From Hypoxylon rubiginosum (Eukaryota > Ascomycota > Sordariomycetes > Xylariales > Hypoxylaceae), in assembly GCA_902806565.1 (NCBI GenBank), contig CADCXA010000041.1:434001-498000 (forward strand): a stretch of DNA of 64,000 nucleotides, read 5' to 3'. Under the pieces are notes generated by a model. It was not told where the DNA came from. It worked only from the letters and a program-made list of their open reading frames with translations, and made no database searches. A program made the position numbers and the translations under genes. This document shows positions 26,601 through 38,628 of the stretch, piece by piece (the stretch's first letter is position 1; each line of letters opens with the position of its first letter).

Positions 26601-28113
26601 CTTTCCGTTGCCGATTTTCGCCTTGTACAAATACATCTCTTGGCTTTGCCTCCGAATCTGCGCGAGCTACACACGAGCAACTCCACATAAAGTGTCTCTT
26701 CTGTGATAAATCGGGTTGCATAGGGACGAGAACTGGTTTCAAATCGCAACAACATCTCAATCACCATAATAAAGTCCACCACGACAAGGGAAGCATTTTG
26801 GTCCCCGCCAGGATTCGTGCACCACGTTCAATATGCCTAGAGCGAGGGGAGCAGAGAGGTACTTAAACATGAATATATTCATAGATAGCCTCAAGCTAAC
26901 GAGAAGTAGTAGTTGAGGGAATAGCACCCAATTTTTCAACTGCCGATCACAGTACTACGGTCCTCACGCCTGAAGAATTCGAGAGACATGATAAGCCTGC
27001 TTCCGCTTTATATGCTACCGCCAGTCACATCATTCAAGTTCAGTTGATCCTCGAACTTAAGTTAGCAATAAACTGTGTCCGCTTTAGTGCGGACGGCCAG
27101 TCCATAGCAATTGGGCATCAACATATTACATGCGTCTACGATATCACTACTGGCAAAAAGCGGCACGAATTATCCCGAAAAGATAATCCGGGCTCTGAAG
27201 TGGTAAAGGTCATCGCATTTAGTCCAGACAGCCAATATTTGGCTTGTGCTTTTGAGGACGGCATTATTGCAGTATGTGCGCTTCTGGACTGCAGAAATAG
27301 TAACTAACAAAGCATAGGTGTGGCATATCAACACCGAAGCAATTAGCCAAACCTTCTGGTTCTGGGACTCGCCTTCTGCAATCAGCCAATTCGTCTGGGA
27401 CGCACCTTCTGCTGTCGAATTTAGTCCCGACGGCAAAGTGATCGTCGCCGCAAACAAAGAAGGTATCATTCAGGTTTGGCGCTTCGAGGAGATTAACTTA
27501 GGGTCTCCTACACATATTTTTGCCTTCCAAAATCCTAAGCGTGTAAGTTCCGGAATTTCCAGCTTATCATTTACACCTGATAGTCTCCATGTAGTCGTAG
27601 GGGTCGACTCCGGAAAGGTTCATATATGGAGAATCGGAACCGAGACTTCTCCCCTGTCCTTGCCAACCTCGGGACTGGAAGGTTCGATTCTGGATGCATA
27701 TTTATCACTGGATGGTGGCCTTTTAACTGCAGTGGACACTGGGGGAGATATTACTATGTGGGATATTATGTGGGGTTATGAAGAAAGCGGATGGCGGTAT
27801 ATCAAAACTGCTATCGGGGGTAAAACGGTATGTATACATCACCCCAGCTACTTAAGATAGCTTTTACTGATTCTTTTAGTATAATATGAAGTTGGTCTGT
27901 GCAGCACATACCCCGGACAACCGCTTCATTTTGTCAAGTGAATATCTTTTCTTTTCACAAGTTTATTTCTCAGACGCTACCACAGGCTCTATCGAGCACA
28001 CCTTCAGAGCACACGGCGACCGTGTTAAGTTTTTGGATGTGTCAAAACGAGGAAATTACATTGCTACGGCCACTGATGACAACTTGCGCATTTGGGCATA
28101 TACATACCCCTAA
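23696..28113 (+). CDS. NLR-type STAND protein: N-terminal domain, NACHT, C2H2-like segment, seven WD40 repeats
   Basis: I assemble nine exons: 23696-24007, 24102-24666, 24729-25312, 25362-25762, 25820-26256, 26442-26858, 26913-27271, 27318-27827 and 27880-28113. They total 3819 nt, in frame throughout, 1272 aa. Residues 1-280 match the N-terminal region found before NACHT in fungal STAND proteins (DUF7708-like: LEGLRKYGQVMDSLSNG, YMPWVWAPIKLALQ, EFHRRAYKFVRRRSWKFFF). NACHT has Walker A GKPGAGKSVL rebuilt across intron 2 (about 287-296) and Walker B RIIIDGLDEC (about 382-391). GMFLWAKLVLD and HSTVQEYL follow. Exon 6 carries a C2H2-like cysteine/histidine segment at about 807-865 (FRCRFSPC, then KCLFCDKSGC and HLNHHNKVHH). 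Residues 915-1272 form seven WD40 repeats resembling a Tup1-type propeller. Such proteins are nucleotide-triggered switches in fungal self/non-self recognition and cell death. The repeats are diverged, unlike the fast-evolving HET-E type. The 185-nt intron 5 is the least certain junction. Confidence 0.85.
26257..26441 (+). other. Putative 185-nt intron in the NLR gene
   Basis: Donor GTCTGT, branch GCTGAC and acceptor TTATTAG, phase 1. It is the only joining that links the NACHT exon frame to the C2H2 exon frame and keeps a Gly/Ala-rich junction (AENGA/AFATFARKCD). It is longer than the other introns, and part of it (26361-26420) reads like protein in one frame, so an extra exon is possible. 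Confidence 0.6.
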
Positions 28114-28448
28114 GGTGTGACAACAATGGAGATCGGGACATGAGCGTGATTTATTTATAGTGATATTCAAAGAATGAGCTGAGAATTTATATCTCCCAAC
28201 ACTTATATTCTTAATCTGATTTATAACTTTTATCTCTTCCTAGGTAATTGCTACCTTTCGTATATTACTTGTGAAAAGGAACTTTTCAGCCTCTTACGTT
28301 AGCCTAAGTGTACGATACCTACGGTAGAGAAGTTGATATCAGGTGCATGAGGTGAGTTGCTAGCTAGGTATATAGGAAGGCCCTGCTTCATATACACATC
28401 AACGCAAAGTTATTATGTCCATTACTAGTGTTCCCTTGGCCCTATATT
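28114..28448. other. Convergent 3' intergenic region
   Basis: A 335-bp gap between the converging NLR and kinase genes, A+T-rich. It presumably contains both 3' UTRs. No gene or RNA is seen. Confidence 0.5.
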
Positions 28449-29162
28449 TCAGAAAATCTGAGAGTTGATGAAGCCAATCAGTCCAGATGAGTCGTCCTCC
28501 TCACCCTCCACCGCCGACGAAGGACCAAGTCGGTTGTAAAAAGGCCACTCGAAGAAAGAAGGATAGAATCCAGCATACTCCCAATCTATGATCGCTTTGA
28601 TCTTTAACGTAACGGGATCGACGATGATGTTATGCTGAGAAAGATCGTTATGGCAAAATACGTAGTCGTTGAAATCCGAGACACGAAGTGTCCAGTCGTC
28701 TTTTTCGGTACGCCTCATGACGCGGTACGGGGGGATTACAAGCCCCGTAGGGCCTCCCATTCGGTTCGACTTTAGACTCTGAAGAGTGGCTAGATGATCT
28801 TGAAGCTCTAGCCGAACAACCTCTTTCTGCGTATCTTGGAGCTCCGACATGCCTATCCCCTCGATATATTCTGTGATCAGGTAATAGGCCTCGTCGTCCT
28901 CGAAATCACAGTAGACAATCGGAACTGGAATGTTGGTGTGTTCTCGAACGTAACGTAGTGATGCGGCTTCGTTCATCAATCTCTCTTTATTAACCCGTGG
29001 GATGTGAAGTCCACGATATCCAGTACGAAACTCCCTGGGCCGTAGAGTTCGTTTGATGAATGTGCCGCCACGACGGTAGTATTTCCGTTCGAATGTTATA
29101 GAAAAACACCCTTCCTCTCGAGTCTCTTGATGAGGCATCATGCTAACATCCCTGTCGTACAT
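28449..29162 (-). CDS. Aminoglycoside phosphotransferase (APH)-family kinase-like protein
   Basis: A 237-aa single-exon protein of the APH/choline-kinase fold. The small-lobe remnant is GGTFIKRTLRPREF with Lys37 as the candidate ATP-binding lysine, then NEAASLRYVREHTNIPVP. The hinge is YYLITEYIEGIGMSEL. The catalytic loop is H171-N-D173-L-S-Q-H-N178 (HNDLSQHNIIVDP), and the metal-binding IIDWEYAG has D193. All core catalytic residues are present, so it may be active. It is somewhat short for the family because the N-lobe is compact. Fungi carry many paralogues of unknown substrate, and antibiotic resistance is not implied. It converges on the NLR gene. Confidence 0.88.
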   Translation of the reverse strand: MYDRDVSMMPHQETREEGCFSITFERKYYRRGGTFIKRTLRPREFRTGYRGLHIPRVNKERLMNEAASLRYVREHTNIPVPIVYCDFEDDEAYYLITEYIEGIGMSELQDTQKEVVRLELQDHLATLQSLKSNRMGGPTGLVIPPYRVMRRTEKDDWTLRVSDFNDYVFCHNDLSQHNIIVDPVTLKIKAIIDWEYAGFYPSFFEWPFYNRLGPSSAVEGEEDDSSGLIGFINSQIF

Positions 29163-29880
29163 AAGGCGCTTCTACACTTGACGTAGAAGCGGCGTCGCTT
29201 TTGCGACAATCCCGGAGTTGACAGCGACGGCTCTAGTTAAGATGTATGTTCAACTTTTCTTTTTAACAAGCTAGCATTGAGAAATTGATGTTACAGGTGA
29301 AGTTAGAATTAATATGGGACAAGCCTCAGTTCACTGTCCCAACACATGTTTCCCTATCCCTTGCCTCCACCAAACCTCGTCTAGAGCCCACCTCCATCTT
29401 CTTCTCTTTGGTTGAAAATGGGAAATTTACATTCTTAGACGCTTCTTGGTCATTCGTTAGTGTATAATGAATCTCCTTTTCTCTCATCTCATTTAATCCC
29501 CGGCCTGTTACTAGATTTAGCCTTACATCTGGCTCTAGGTACCTCGCAACCCCATTGTAGATTGACTTGCTTGGAACCTGATTTTGTGATGAAACCCCTA
29601 TTTTTAGCTGTTCCGTCGGCCGTATCTCCATATCCTATGTGCAGACAGCTTTCTTTAGATATGACAGTAATTATTTAAATAAACGATGTACTACTTGGAT
29701 CTCATCCAAAGGTACCTAGCTACAGTTGTGCCGAACGTAGCGGACTACCTAGAGCAGTCGTGACTACGGGACGCATGAGCATCCTCCTCCCATCCTCGCT
29801 TGACACGAAACCAAGTGCACTGTGATTTCAGCGCGCATATCGGTACTTTAAATATCGACATTCTTCTCCAGAATACATAT
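29163..29880. other. Intergenic region between the kinase and Fig1-like genes
   Basis: About 0.72 kb, holding the kinase promoter and the 3' region of the Fig1-like gene. Small frames on both strands resemble nothing known. Confidence 0.5.
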
Positions 29881-30828
29881 TTAATGCATTGGTGGCGGTG
29901 ACGGTGGCATCATCGGTAGCGGCATTCCGACGGGTGGGGGGAGCATTGAACCGCCAATATTCGGTGAAAACATGCCGGATACTGAATAATGCACGATGGC
30001 CAAAAGTCCTACTATAGTCCATTGCAATCCTTGAATGGGAAGACCAGCTGCAACAGTAATTCGGTCGGCCGACACCGGCAGGGTCGTGGTAGAGAAATTC
30101 AGGGCGCCTGTGGCTTGAGTCGTCGAAAATGCTGCGGCCAGCGCAGAAGCAAAGGCGTATTGTCTGAAGATTGACAAAGCTAGTCTCAGACGTTTTTGCT
30201 TCAGCTCAGCATTCTGGACCACGCTTTTGATGTATCTTTTGAGAAGTAGTAACATGACGATGGTTAGGAAAAACAGCCCCGCGGATCCAGCCAAGAGGGG
30301 ATAGAAAATTTTGGTTTGAATAACCTTCGCGATGGGTAGTAAAGTCACAGCATCTCCCTGGACGCCTGTGTCCGTTGTGTTATGACCTATAAACTTATCG
30401 AGAAGCTGATCATCCGGTACTGAGTAAGTTTGTCCACAAATCACCGGGCCGTCCGCCCCCTGAGATAGACACATTCCTATGGGATGGATATTAGCAGATT
30501 GTTTGATACACAATTGATATAACTTACCATAATAGCCGATCCTTAATTCGGTAAGATCTGATGAGTTCGTCACGAGCTTCATGAGGAACAAGTCAGGAAT
30601 CCCGGGCGAAGTTGATATACATCCTGTAAGAGCGAGTACTAAAGTGCGATTAGTTTCTGACACGCAAGGGTAAGCGGACACATGCATACCGTAGAAAACA
30701 ATAATGAGCGCAAATAATATATATGTGAGAAACCTAATATCGACCTTATCTGTAGTACTGTCAGCATTCCTGCAATTCCAAAGTGAGGCTCCTGACAAAC
30801 CAAAGGCACGCTGCTTCTGATAAAACAT
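29881..30828 (-). CDS. Fig1-like (Ca2+ regulator and membrane fusion) four-helix membrane protein
   Basis: Spliced from 30828-30690, 30623-30528 and 30476-29881 to 276 aa, all phase-1 junctions. Intron 1 (66 nt) has GTATGC, ACTAAT and TTACAG. Intron 2 (51 nt, divisible by three and free of stops) has GTAAGT and CCATAG. Splicing produces the Fig1 signature GCISTSPGIPDLFLMKL at about 47-63 and RIGYYGMCLSQ at about 73-83, which is broken in the unspliced frame. Predicted helices lie at about 31-47, 136-157, 181-197 and 229-245. The long non-cytosolic loop has further cysteines (CLS, ICG) and sequons NSS and NTT. The tail is very rich in Pro and Met. In yeast Fig1 acts in low-affinity Ca2+ uptake and mating-cell fusion, and filamentous relatives affect mating and hyphal growth. 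The role here is by family only. Confidence 0.8.
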   Translation of the reverse strand: MFYQKQRAFGLSGASLWNCRNADSTTDKVDIRFLTYILFALIIVFYGMHVSAYPCVSETNRTLVLALTGCISTSPGIPDLFLMKLVTNSSDLTELRIGYYGKLYQLCIKQSANIHPIGMCLSQGADGPVICGQTYSVPDDQLLDKFIGHNTTDTGVQGDAVTLLPIAKVIQTKIFYPLLAGSAGLFFLTIVMLLLLKRYIKSVVQNAELKQKRLRLALSIFRQYAFASALAAAFSTTQATGALNFSTTTLPVSADRITVAAGLPIQGLQWTIVGLLAIVHYSVSGMFSPNIGGSMLPPPVGMPLPMMPPSPPPMH

Positions 30829-32075
30829 GGTGGCTTGACGAAATTAGGATGAGTGAAAATCGAGAATAATTGTTGTTAAACAAATAAAATGAGACTGGCT
30901 ACAGAGCCTTATCCTAAAGCACAGCATGATGAAGCACCCAGTTTATATCTATGTCTTGGTAAGTTAGCCTACGAGTCCGTGCTAGGGGGGATGACCTGTC
31001 AGTGCTCTAAATAGCATCAGATTCCACTTTCTTCCCATCTGAACTGATTTCCAATACCGATTCTCAAACGAACAGAATAATTTCACTCGATATAGCTGTT
31101 AGTTTAGATGCGGTTCTCGGGGCAAATTCAATTCTTGTTCATTTGTTTCAAAAGGTCCAGCCGAAAGTGACCATAAGCGCTTGGATAATATTCATTCCTG
31201 GAATGCTAGACCGCAAAGGTAAGCGCTTCCTCATCTTTCGACTGAGAGGTTATTTATGACGTTAAATTAATTCTGCCTCCTGGTCGTATAGGAACAAATG
31301 GTCGAGATTGTGTGCCTAGAATGGTAGTGATGTCTGTTGGTGTTTTCGTTCAGACCCGAGAGAGTGGATAAGTCAACCAACACATTAGGTGGACCAAAAT
31401 GTGTACGTTGCTGGGGTCAAATAGGCGCTCAGCGGCGCTTAAGGCAAGTGAAGTATTGTGCCCGTCTCAAGCGCCTGTCGCATTAGAGCCTACACTCTGA
31501 GTATAATAATCAGTATCAATAGGTTGCACGAAAGGCCGCATCGGCTGTATAAGCAGTAGATCCTAGACCTAACAAGATATTGCGTCAGGCAACGGTATTA
31601 CAGTCAATCCGACCGTCAATCAGCTCCTCTTAGAAGAAATAAGGTAGGTAGCACAACACTCACCTTCCATTAAGTATCTATGTACCGAGCACGACACCGC
31701 AAGTACCGCGGCCCCCAATATGAGCGCATAAATACATGCCTGGATACCTACCTAGGTACATGCCGAGATGCGTATGAATGTACATACTAGCCTACCTGTT
31801 ACATAAGTTGGAATCAAGTTGGAATGGTACAGGTTGGGGGCAGTGGCATGTCTCTCCCTTCCCCTCTTTCAAACAGCATGCCGCCCTTCGCCCATTCAAC
31901 TAACAATCACGCTCGTCGAGTACGTTCGTCGCCTTGTCGTTGTATTCATAACTTGCTTAGACGCCGTGGCATAGATCTATTCCGTGGAGATGAGCATGCT
32001 TGAATCAATCTAGAGAAACAAGCCTAACAGTTGATAGCCCAAATTCCAGACTCCCCAGTCGTTGGTATTTCGATC
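30829..32075. other. Intergenic region between the Fig1-like gene and the GMC pseudogene
   Basis: About 1.25 kb between divergent genes, so both promoters lie here. No open frame, RNA gene or repeat beyond short CCTACCTAGGTACAT palindromic motifs near 31745 is seen. Confidence 0.5.
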
Positions 32076-33799
32076 ATGTCCTCAAACGACTACGACTTCA
32101 TCATTATCGGTGGTGGAACTGCTGGACTGGTCCTGGCTTCCCGTCTTTCTGAAGATTCCAGCCAGAAGGTTCTTGTTCTAGAGGCTGGCTCCGACACAAG
32201 CAACGACGATGGAGTAAAGCTTGGAGCCTCATGGCTAGCCCTGCAGGGATCGGACGTAGACTGGAGCTTCAAGAGCGAGCCTCAGGTAAGAACACTTCTT
32301 CAGCAGATTCAAGTAGTAGTATCTATTTTCTGACACAGAATTCGCAGAAAAGCATGAAAGGTAGACAAGTGACCCTAAACTAAGGGCGCTTTGAACGCCC
32401 AAAATTTCTCACCGCCAACGCAGAAGACAAGCGATGCCTGGGACGCCCTAGGCAACAAGGGTTGGGACTGGGAAACACTCCGCTATCTTTACACTAAGTC
32501 CTACACCCCTATCTACGACTACGATCGCACTTCACGTAAGGCACTGGGCAGAGAGGGCTGGGAGGACGACCAGGCCGATGGCCCAATCCAAGTCTCCTTT
32601 CCCGAAAGCCCAAATCAACTCCGTGAGGCATGGGTAGAGACGTTTAGAAGGATGGGCAGCCTCATGCCTCATAATCCCTGGCTCAGAGACTCCGTTGGGG
32701 GATTCATCAACCAGTCAAACGTGGACCCTGCAACTGGTGTCAGGTCCTACTCAGCTAACGCTTATTACGAACTTGCAAAAAACCGTAACAACCTTGTCCT
32801 TCTTACCAGTGCCGTCGCAGAAAAAATCCTTTTCGCAGGGTCTGCCGAGGCAACTAGTGTTCAGTATCAGCATGAGTCGCAAACAAAAACCTCCAAGATC
32901 ACCTCGTTTGCGAAATGGGCTTCGAGGCACTAGATACGACCCAAACGAAGGATGGTATTATCAGGCAAGAACCCGAAGCACTTCAAAAGGCTGTGGAAGA
33001 ACTCCAAACCAACAAGACGGGCCCGTTAACCTCCACCGGGTTTTTGACAAACGCCTTCATGCCTACTGTCAGCCTGAATTCGCCTGAAGGTGCTAAGCGA
33101 CTCAAGCAACTGCTCGAACGTAATCGTCCCACCATGCAAGGCCTTTCTCATCAGGAGCGGGCCCGAGCGTAGGCTTATTACGAAATATCAGAGAAGGCCT
33201 TAGTCGACCCAGAGCAGCCCTCAGGCGCCTACTTCACATTTCCTTACCAAATTCCAACCCTGACGGATCCCGAGACGGGTGGTCTAACGATAGATGTGCT
33301 TCCAGGCAACCACATCTCGTTTATAGCCGCGCTCGGCCACCCGCTGTCTCGAGGGTACGTACACATTCAATCTGCCAACGTCAGCGACCCGCCTACTATT
33401 GACCCAAAGTACTTCTCCCACCCGGCGGACCTCGAGATCATGGCAGAGCACACTCTCTAGCTACACAAGCTAGCGGCCTCGCCGCCGCTGACGGACCTTC
33501 TTAAACAGCCCGTCACGCCGTCACGGTCTCTTTCCGACTTTTCCGACCTCGACAGCGCCAAGAACTACGCACGCCTGAGAGCTACCACGATGTGGCATCC
33601 GGCGGGCACTTGTGCTATGTTGCCTCGTGACAAGGGCGGCGTTCTCGATACGAAGCTTAAGGTCTACGGTACGAAGAAGCTGCGTGTTGTCGATGCGAGC
33701 GCCGTGCCGCTCCTACCCCCAGCTAATCTACAGTCGACCATCTACGCGCTGGCCGAGAGGGCTGCGAGCTTGATCAAGGAAGAGTACGGTTTGAAGTAA
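32076..33799 (+). pseudogene. GMC oxidoreductase pseudogene
   Basis: A decayed flavoenzyme gene of the glucose-methanol-choline family. Exon 1 (32076-32285) begins [20 protein letters not shown], the FAD-binding GxGxxG Rossmann motif. A 62-nt intron (32286-32347) follows. The next exon reads KSMKGRQVTLN and meets TAA at 32381. The family signature GGSSALN is reduced to LN by a deletion of about 17 nt near 32390, which shifts the frame. A second deletion of roughly 60 codons and a frame change lie near 32905-32915. Two TAG codons (33170-33172, 33458-33460) break the C-terminal domain. That domain is otherwise recognisable, with MWHPAGTCAMLP (catalytic His) and VVDASAVPLLPPANLQSTIY. All three stops fit former CAA or CAG codons. 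It lies about 0.5 kb from the large RIP block. Confidence 0.9.
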
Positions 33800-34260
33800 G
33801 CATGGGGAAACGTTGGAAAATGCTTCGAGGTTCTTTGGAAGTTTCATAGCTTTGCTCTTAGGTATATTTTAACTAGACCGAGTCAACCAAGACAAGCATG
33901 GCTTCTTCATACCATCGTGTCATTCAGTATATGAAGCGATGCGTACCTGGACAGAGCTTCCCCGGGCTCTTCTGATGTAGGTACACAATAGTAATAATAA
34001 CGAGATATAGCTTAATAGATACCAGTCATCCTAAAAAGTCTTCCTTTTCCAATGTTCGTACAAGGCTAAGGCCACGCGTGGCACAAGCTAGAAGAAGGCG
34101 AAGGTGACACTCATAAGCGGTAAATTACCATAACAACAAATATCCAACAATATTAGGGTAACGTATAACGAGCTCACGACTTGGGTTAAACACGGGTGTA
34201 TTCCCGAGGAGTTCCCAGACAAAGAACAGAGTGGTGGCGCAGCAACCGCTGACTTCTCCG
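33800..34260. other. Non-coding flank of the AT-isochore
   Basis: Ordinary-composition DNA after the GMC pseudogene. No gene is seen. Composition collapses to A+T over about 34300-34390. Confidence 0.5.
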
Positions 34261-37200
34261 CACGGAGGTGGAAAATAAACCGTTGGCGGTTTATAAAAAA
34301 CCGTTAAAGTGATAAAAATGCCAAGTCCACTAAATCCGCCAAACCTACTAAACCTATAAAATAAGCTAAAACTATAATATATATAACTTTTATATTATAT
34401 AAATATATTAGGTTTTTAATAAATTAATATACTTTATTAATTTAAATTATAAAAAATATATAAATTAATAATAATATATAAAATATAATAAGAAAATTAA
34501 AATAAAAATTATTAATTATAATAATAACTTAGTTATAATATATTTTTAATTTAATAATAACTTAATAATAACTTATTAATAACCGAATAATAACTTAATA
34601 ATAACCGAATAATAACTTAATAATAACTAAATAATAATTTAATAATAATTAAATAATTATTATATTATAAAAAAAAAAAAAAATATATATTTTTTTAATA
34701 TTAATTAATATATTTATAAACTATATATTAAGTTTTTTTTATTTTATAAATTATTATTATAATTTTAATAGTTAATTAAAATTTTAATTATATTATATTT
34801 TTTAATTTTATTTTTTATTATTTTATTTTATTATTTTTTATTTAATTATAATATAATTAATATTAAAAATTATATAAAACAAGTTTTATTTAATAATATT
34901 AATTATTAAGTTTTTTACTTAATTTTAATAAAAATTTCTTAATTTTATAAAAAATCTTTTATTTATATATATAAATATAATTAATATAAAACTAAATATA
35001 ATAAAAAGAAAAATAAAAAACTTAAAAAATATAACTTAAAATATAGTTTTATATATAATTAAATATTTAAAATTAACCTTTAAAAAAAAAACGAGGTTAT
35101 AAAATACTTATATATTAAAAATATAACTAAATAATTTTCAGTTAAATATAATTATAAAAACTTATTATTTATTATTAAAATTTTTATAAAACTAATTAAT
35201 TTATAATTTTTTCCCGCTTATAAAATAAATATAATTTATATTTATAAATAATTACTAGGATTTATTATTTAATTTTTAGCTTTTATTAATCTATAAAAAA
35301 AACTTAAAAGAAAATTAGTTATTTTAAAATTAAAATATAAAAGTTATAATTTTATATATTAATTTATATATATTTAATATTTAATTATTTAATTAACTTA
35401 TAGTTATTTAACTTTTAAATATTTTTTTATATAAATAAATTAAATTAAATAAGCCTTTTTATATTAAATTTTTATTATTATAATTTTAAAAAAGATTATT
35501 TAAATAAAAATAAATACTTTTTATAATTATTAAAACTATAAAAAAAAAGATATAATTAAAAAAAATTAAATACTAAATAATTATTTATAGTTATTATAAT
35601 TTATAATTATATAATTTTAAGATATATATTTTAATAAAAATAAATAATAAATATTAATTTATATATATAACTATAAAATAATATATTTATATTTATATAT
35701 ATATATATAAAAGAAAGTTACTTTTATTTTTTATTTTTATATGTTTTTATTTTTCTTTTTTCTTTTTTTTTTCCTTTAATTATTATATTTTTTTATTTCT
35801 TTTTATTTATTTTTCTTTTATTTTTTATTATCTATTTATTTTATTTCTTTTTAAATCTTTTTCCTTTTTTACTTTTATTATAATTTAATTAAATATATTT
35901 ATTATAAAATATCTTATTTATTATATAAATAAACCTTTTAAAAATTTTAAAGTTTTAAATAATATATATTAAAACTAAAGATTTTTTTCTTTTTATTATA
36001 AATATTATTATATATATAATTAATATAATAATATACTTTTTTTTTAGTAACTTATTTTATAAAATAAAAATATATTTTTATATTACGATTTTTTTTTAAA
36101 TAAGTTTAATAAAGTTTATTAATTATATTAATAAATAAAATCTATTAAAAACTTTAAAATTTCTAATCTTTAAAAAAATATATATTACTTTTATTACTAG
36201 ATTAAAAATAATAATAATAAAAAGAACCTAGTTAAATATTAAAAAGTTAAATTAAAACGTTTATTAAATTTTTTTAAAATAATAAAAATACTATTTTATA
36301 AAAAAGTATTAATATTATATTAAAAGCTATTAAATTAAATAGCTTAATGTTTTTAATTTATTTATTAAAGCTTAAATTAAAGCTTAAATAATAATAATTA
36401 ATATATATTATTTAATATAAATAGTTACTTTATTTAACTATAATTTTAACTAATATTAAATGTTATTAACTTATAGTAAATAATATATATTATTTTAAAG
36501 ATTTTTTTAAAAAATCCTTTAAAATTGTTTTTATTAAAACCAATTTTATTTTAATTATTTTATTTATTAAAAGCACGTTTTTTTTAAAAAAAAACTAAAC
36601 CTTTTTTTTAATATAAAATTTAAATAAATTATAAAAACTTATTTTTTTTTAATAGAAATTATTTTTATAGTTAATGTTATTTTTTAAAGCTTATAATTTA
36701 ATAAGTTTAATTTTAATGTTTATTAGTTATAATTTAATAATTAATAAACTTAAGTTTATATTATTTTTTTTATTTATTTATATTTTATAAAAAAGATTTT
36801 TCTTTAAAATTAAAAACTGTTATTAATTTAATTAAAAACTTTAAAACGTTTAATTTAATATTAGATTTTATATAAATTTTAACTTTTTTATTAATAATAT
36901 AAACTAAGGTAAAATAAAGGTAAAATAAAAAATAAAATAAAAATGAGATAAAAAATAAAATAAAAAATGTTTATATTTTATTTTTATATTTTAATTTAAT
37001 TATAATTAATTATTTTCTATAAAATTAAAAGAAAAAATACTAATAATATTTTTTTAATATTTATTTAAATATATATTTATATAATTAATTATAATATGCG
37101 TTTTTTTTTTAATTAGCTTTTTATTTTATTTATTTTTTTTATAATAAAACATATTATTATAACACGTTTTAAAAACGTTAATTAAAAAAATATAAATTAT

Positions 37201-38628
37201 GTTTTTTTTTTTTTATTAAGCTTTTTTATTTTTCACTTAATCTTTTTACTTATTATTTTATTTTTAAAAAGTTTTATATATTTTTTTTAATTTTAGTTAT
37301 TTTCTTTATTTTTAATTAATATATATTATTATATTTTAATATTTATATAAGTTTTATTAAAGTTTATTATTAATTAAAATTAGGTTTTTATTATTATATA
37401 TTATTTATTTTTATAGTAATTTTATTAAATAAATATACGTAATTTTATTAAAACTTATATAAAATATAAAAAAATTTATAAATAATTTAAAATAATTTTT
37501 AATTTTTATATAAATAAGTTTAATTATATATATTAACTATATTATTTTTTTAAATATTGTTAGTTTTTAAAAGGAGATTAATTTAAATATATTTTATTAG
37601 TTTAAATATATTTAAAAATCTAAAATTAATATAAATAAAAAACTTAATTAGCGGTTATTAAAACTTAATAATTTTTTTTAATTATTTTTAGTTTTAAACT
37701 AGTAGTTTTTATATTTTTTTTATAAAATATAATTAGATTTTATTAAATATTATAAAATTTAATTACGTAATAATAAGTTATTATAAACCGATATTTATAA
37801 TATTAATATTATAAATAAATAATGTAATTTTTATAATATATTTTATTAGTTTAATAATATTTTTTATTAATAATTTAACTTATTTTTATATTTTAAAAAA
37901 AAAAGATTTATTTTATATTTAATTATTAATATTTAAAATAATAATAAGTATTTAATTTATAATAATTTTTAATTTTCTTAACTTTTTTTTAAAAAAAGTA
38001 ATAATAGGTTTTTATTTTATTATAAGCTTAATATTTTTATTAAATACTAATAATAAAATATTATAAATTAATATTAATATAAAAATAACTATAAATATAT
38101 TATTTATTTTTAGTTATTTTATAGTAGTTATTATAAAAATTAAATATTATTATTTAAATTTAAATTTTTATTATATATTTAATTAATAAAAGTATTTTTT
38201 TTTGTTATTATTATAATAATAATTAATATATATATTATTTAAATATTAAAATAAAATAAAATAATATTAAAATATATTATTTTTTATTTAATATTAAATA
38301 TAATTTTATTTTAAAGGTAAAATATTATTATATATTTATATATAAATAACTAAAAGTAATTAAAATTTTAATTAACTTAAAAAACCTTTTTTAATTTATT
38401 TTTATAATTAATAGTTAATGTTATATTTAGTTTAATTTTTTTAAAATAATAACTTTAATTTATATATTATATATTTAAAATAATGGTTTATTTTAAAAAA
38501 ATCTATTAAATTATTAATATAATTTATATATTAAAATATAAAATTTTAAATATATTTTTATTTATTATTATTTAAGTAATAATAATATTAATTTTTATAT
38601 TTTTAATTTTAATTAAAACTTATTATAT
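34261..38628. repeat. RIP-decayed AT-rich repeat block, left part
   Basis: About 4.4 kb made nearly only of A and T, with CpA/TpG scarce and residual C/G mostly in CG, CT/AG, CC/GG and AC/GT contexts. No open frame survives. The left edge (34265-34310) retains a less mutated motif family around AAACCG/CGGTTT. The array near 34556-34640 repeats TTAATAATAACCGAATAATAA-like units. The original transposon cannot be named. Confidence 0.75.
34556..34640. repeat. Degenerate tandem repeat with CCGAATAATAACTTAATAATAA units
   Basis: At least three copies of a roughly 22-bp unit in which TAACCGAATAATAAC recurs, then decays into plain TAATAA repeats. Similar TAATAA-rich arrays occur near 44385-44450. Confidence 0.6.
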
